Positions 62,701 through 64,000 of a stretch of DNA of 64,000 nucleotides are shown here, piece after piece. The notes beneath the pieces are model-generated. The model had not been told where the DNA came from. It searched no databases and saw nothing but the letters and a program-made list of their open reading frames with translations. Source of the DNA: Planctomycetota bacterium (GTDB lineage: Bacteria > Planctomycetota > B15-G4). Made by a program: the position numbers and the translations under genes. Each line of letters begins with the position of its first letter. The stretch's first letter is position 1. The stretch spans positions 1 through 64,000 of the forward strand of contig JAJDEO010000003.1 of assembly GCA_029259745.1 (NCBI GenBank), in the 5' to 3' direction.

Positions 62701-63099
62701 CGGCGACCAGCGCAACTCCCAGCGATCCGTCTCCGCCAGACTCCACAGTGCGCACGCGAAGAAGGCCTGATCGCCGGCCGTCACCTCGACGGTGTCCGGC
62801 AGCAGCGCCCAGGCCGCAGCCGGCACGCCCGACTGCGGCAGCGCATCGATCGTCAGATGCGCCGGAGCGTCGTACGGGGCCCACGAGTCGGAGATGTGAT
62901 TGCCCGCGCGCCACTCGGCGCCGGGATCGCCACCCTGCGTGGTGAACGCCCAGCCTTCGGCCAGAAGATTCGTCGGACCCGTGGACGTCGGGGCCCCCGG
63001 ATCGGCGAAGTCGTTCGTATAGATCACCTGTGCCGGGGCGTGCGAGACGCACGTCGCGACGAGCCCCGCGACAAGGAACGAGAAGCGAAGACGATTCAT
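59764..63099 (-). CDS. Secreted right-handed beta-helix protein, paralogue of 23673
   Basis: A 1111-aa protein with the same architecture as the 1110-aa protein at 23673. Signal peptide 1-23 (FLVAGLVATCVSHAPAQ). An N-terminal domain (VIYTNDFADPGAP) is comparable to the paralogue's DYFESFDSAGF. Then comes a parallel beta-helix (LEHCVIEHAELGVLA, ESCIVRNNVIGTNAN) and the 'GxWWGHPTGPLHFSNP' junction that matches NWWGDPTGPSSPDNP of the paralogue. Two Ig-like domains follow (LHWSTEDDGSIVAQRLEY, MAWSASDDEGLRSF). The variant C-terminal module here has FATGTLVPLP instead of FKGG and ends SNALRVELLP. ATG 63099 is preceded by GAGGGAG. It lies 61 bases after the upstream secreted-protein gene. Confidence 0.82.
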   Translation of the reverse strand: MNRLRFSFLVAGLVATCVSHAPAQVIYTNDFADPGAPTSTGPTNLLAEGWAFTTQGGDPGAEWRAGNHISDSWAPYDAPAHLTIDALPQSGVPAAAWALLPDTVEVTAGDQAFFACALWSLAETDRWELRWSPTGGATTGSQWSDVGDFTENIALNVQSCSGNHCFATASATLPGSGGRLALRYVYDTWTGGSTPAASVDALTIMRTIDPPLPAPGQVLHWTPAMGTLVLVAEKVVPPTATLVIDAGTEVVFKNSALLRVQGNLRVEGTAGDPVVFALAEGTPVGTHRVFVGFTEIFGVGPYTPATADIEHLDCGVRINTAFGASLSMAHSVFSEPFMPNARTAGIGAVQSTIVLDDVLVTNGEIELKDSYLRIDDTTFDNAPLLSFRDDASSPMHIDGVTVVNYIDDHFAGDAPLIFFGSDHFLGPNNVIANNPLPVTLYGGGLAPGSVVPTSGNGVNVVEFTGGYARGVISFARLDVPYVWRYDSSFTDLGGIVNIEPGTRIELDPDAFIAANFASQLRAIGTPTDPITFTARTPALGWRGIGFGVNGYRPKLEHCVIEHAELGVLATNTNVRLESCIVRNNVIGTNANTFGSIEAGKTRFLGNDEGVQTSAGTGSANIDGRKNPNVFAGNVLAINDLGPQNSEFAEGNWWGHPTGPLHFSNPAGEGDAVVGSVDVLPFLTAEPDFTDHPPLVRLEPLYYHATSGDKLWLHWSTEDDGSIVAQRLEYSPHSGNPPLSVMIPNIAPTARSVEITIPDAVPSSNNNPPVFRIVSVDDKGQEGWSEVLLSYQAAGNEPFAIQTDLSNGVVVGQQFAYQYTGVTGDAFILLDDMRTFVSLGYHGFDEGISLLFNDVPAASTDLARYAIYDDGWYVGDYFSIRPHVLAGDAPPQLNLTSPTDQSVLMGGQTVRMAWSASDDEGLRSFDIQASYDAGETWHSVVRQLPGDATSYDWTLPSSTGLADLRVRVIARDERFQATSDTVQVSVAPGPGVVCQPDIGFGGPGSATLSLCGDELATGAVAELRLEGAPPVSFAWLVVSATFAPQPFATGTLVPLPIQGLFPFVADPTGVVSITNVPGGMGPADVYVQFVVTDLAQPAGWGLSNALRVELLP

Positions 63100-63160
63100 G
63101 GGACTGCTCCCTCGGGACCTCAGCGCGAGGTCGTTCAAAGTTCGAAGACGGTGGGACGCG

Positions 63161-64000
63161 TCAGGGCGTCGTTGCGCGCAGACCGTTGCTCGACGACCAG
63201 CCGTGCACGGCCGCGGCGTCGACGATCCATTCTTGGAAGAACACCTGCGTGCGCCCCGGCAACCCGGCCGGCCACGCGGCCTGCAACGTGAGCTGCCCCG
63301 CAGCGTCGGTGGCCAACCCAAAGATGAGCACGTCGGGCGTCGGGACGAGCACGCCGCCCTTGAACGTCGCCGACAACTCGCTCGCGCCGATCACGAGCGC
63401 CGTGCTCGCCGATGCCGCTGCACCGTTGAGCGCCAGTGTCGCCAGCGACCCGGCCTCGAGTTCACCCGCACCTTCAAGACTCGGCACGCCGGCCGCACCA
63501 GCCAACCCGGCACCGACGGCGACCCATGGTCCGCCGCCCGATTGACGCGCCGTGAACGGCACGATCTCCTCGAACGAAAACTCGCGTCCGGCGACGTAGA
63601 GGCGACACTCGTCGATCGCATCGACTCCCTGCAGTGAAACCCCGTCCTTGAGGCCGGCGCCCTGTCCGAAGTCTTCGACGAACGTCCACTCCGTGCCATC
63701 CCAATGCATGACACCGCCGCCCACTGCATAGATATCGTCGGGCGCGAAGACGTGCAGATCGCGTCCGCCGGTGACGAGCGTCTCTGTCGTCCACGAGCTG
63801 CCGTCCCAGTGGATCGCGTAGCTGTGATAGCCGAGCGAGTCGAAGAACTCACCGACGGCCCAGACGTCATCCGGCGCGATCGCCGCGACGTCGTAGAGGC
63901 GACGCGTGATGCCCGGCTCCGGTGACGGCACGAGCGACCAGCTCGAACCGTTCCAGTGGATCACATACGAGCAGATGCTGTGGGCAAAGCCCGTGCCCCC
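63161..64000 (-). CDS. Secreted HWDG-repeat protein, 5' end outside window
   Basis: Only the C-terminal 279 residues are present; the frame continues unbroken to the window edge (upstream residues GFAHSICSYVIHWNGSSW). Repeats of 'HWDGSSWxxE ... APDDVWAVG' occur three times (APDDVWAVGEF, APDDIYAVGGG), a propeller-type repeat. The last 120 residues are the shared module (WVAVGAGLAGAAGVP, TFKGGVLVPTPD) ending SNGLRATTP. The signal peptide is expected beyond the edge. It sits upstream of a beta-helix gene exactly as the PQQ-type gene does at 27071. Confidence 0.8.
   Translation of the reverse strand, partial: GGTGFAHSICSYVIHWNGSSWSLVPSPEPGITRRLYDVAAIAPDDVWAVGEFFDSLGYHSYAIHWDGSSWTTETLVTGGRDLHVFAPDDIYAVGGGVMHWDGTEWTFVEDFGQGAGLKDGVSLQGVDAIDECRLYVAGREFSFEEIVPFTARQSGGGPWVAVGAGLAGAAGVPSLEGAGELEAGSLATLALNGAAASASTALVIGASELSATFKGGVLVPTPDVLIFGLATDAAGQLTLQAAWPAGLPGRTQVFFQEWIVDAAAVHGWSSSNGLRATTP

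Noticed and set aside
59497..63291. Open frame of 1264 codons antisense to the beta-helix gene
   Set aside because: Arg/Asp/Val-rich mirror of a high-GC gene, no signal peptide or domain pattern; the opposite strand has a full secreted protein with conserved repeats.

Overview
The window is GC-rich, densely coded bacterial DNA whose gene content points to a planctomycete, probably marine or salt-exposed. The signs are large secreted beta-propeller, beta-helix, Ig-like and kelch proteins, 'DCNxNGxxDxCE' calcium-binding repeats, an ECF sigma factor divergent from a transmembrane Ser/Thr kinase, TIR and caspase-like proteins, and a complete Mrp Na+/H+ antiporter operon. Genus cannot be fixed from the sequence. 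I see no rRNA, tRNA or CRISPR array.

Layout: 0.4-1.5 kb holds a TIR-domain protein with a lysine-rich tail. 1.7-7.0 kb holds a giant kelch/Ig/VWA secreted protein and a small CARDB-like secreted protein. 7.2-10.8 kb holds the divergent ECF sigma/kinase pair. 11.1-14.7 kb holds a translationally coupled three-gene cluster: a ferritin-like protein with a Cys-rich C-terminal tail, a DUF692/MNIO oxidase and a DUF2063 partner. This looks like a RiPP-type modification system in which the probable substrate is fused to an enzyme-like domain, and I consider it the most interesting system here. 14.9-20.4 kb holds a secreted propeller, a lipoprotein built of WPLF-type repeats and a PGM1-like ATP-grasp ligase. 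20.4-23.4 kb holds a DUF2179-type membrane protein and a small operon ending in an HTTM-like membrane protein. 23.7-38.3 kb is rich in secreted proteins, with a caspase-like protein lacking its catalytic His and IS remnants in between. 38.5-42.9 kb holds a second ECF sigma, an alpha/beta hydrolase, and a TIR-methyltransferase operon. 43.4-45.9 kb holds a gingipain-type (C25) peptidase. 46.2-51.7 kb is mrpABCDEFG. 52.6-55.2 kb holds an FG-GAP protein without a signal peptide and a ParB-like protein. 55.3-59.4 kb is a four-gene amidoligase operon (papain-like peptidase, RLAN/RimK ATP-grasp, GCS2 ligase, N-formylglutamate amidohydrolase). 59.8-64 kb holds two more secreted proteins, the last cut by the window edge.

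A unifying theme is a C-terminal module of about 100-125 residues shared by eleven otherwise unrelated exported proteins. It typically contains 'PFKGGxxVPxPD' and ends exactly at 'SNGLxxTTP' or a variant. It behaves like a sorting, anchoring or assembly domain. I do not recognise a named family for it.

Start codons were chosen from Shine-Dalgarno sequences, signal peptides and operon overlaps. Several genes use GTG or TTG. Domain names come from motif recognition by eye, with no database search.
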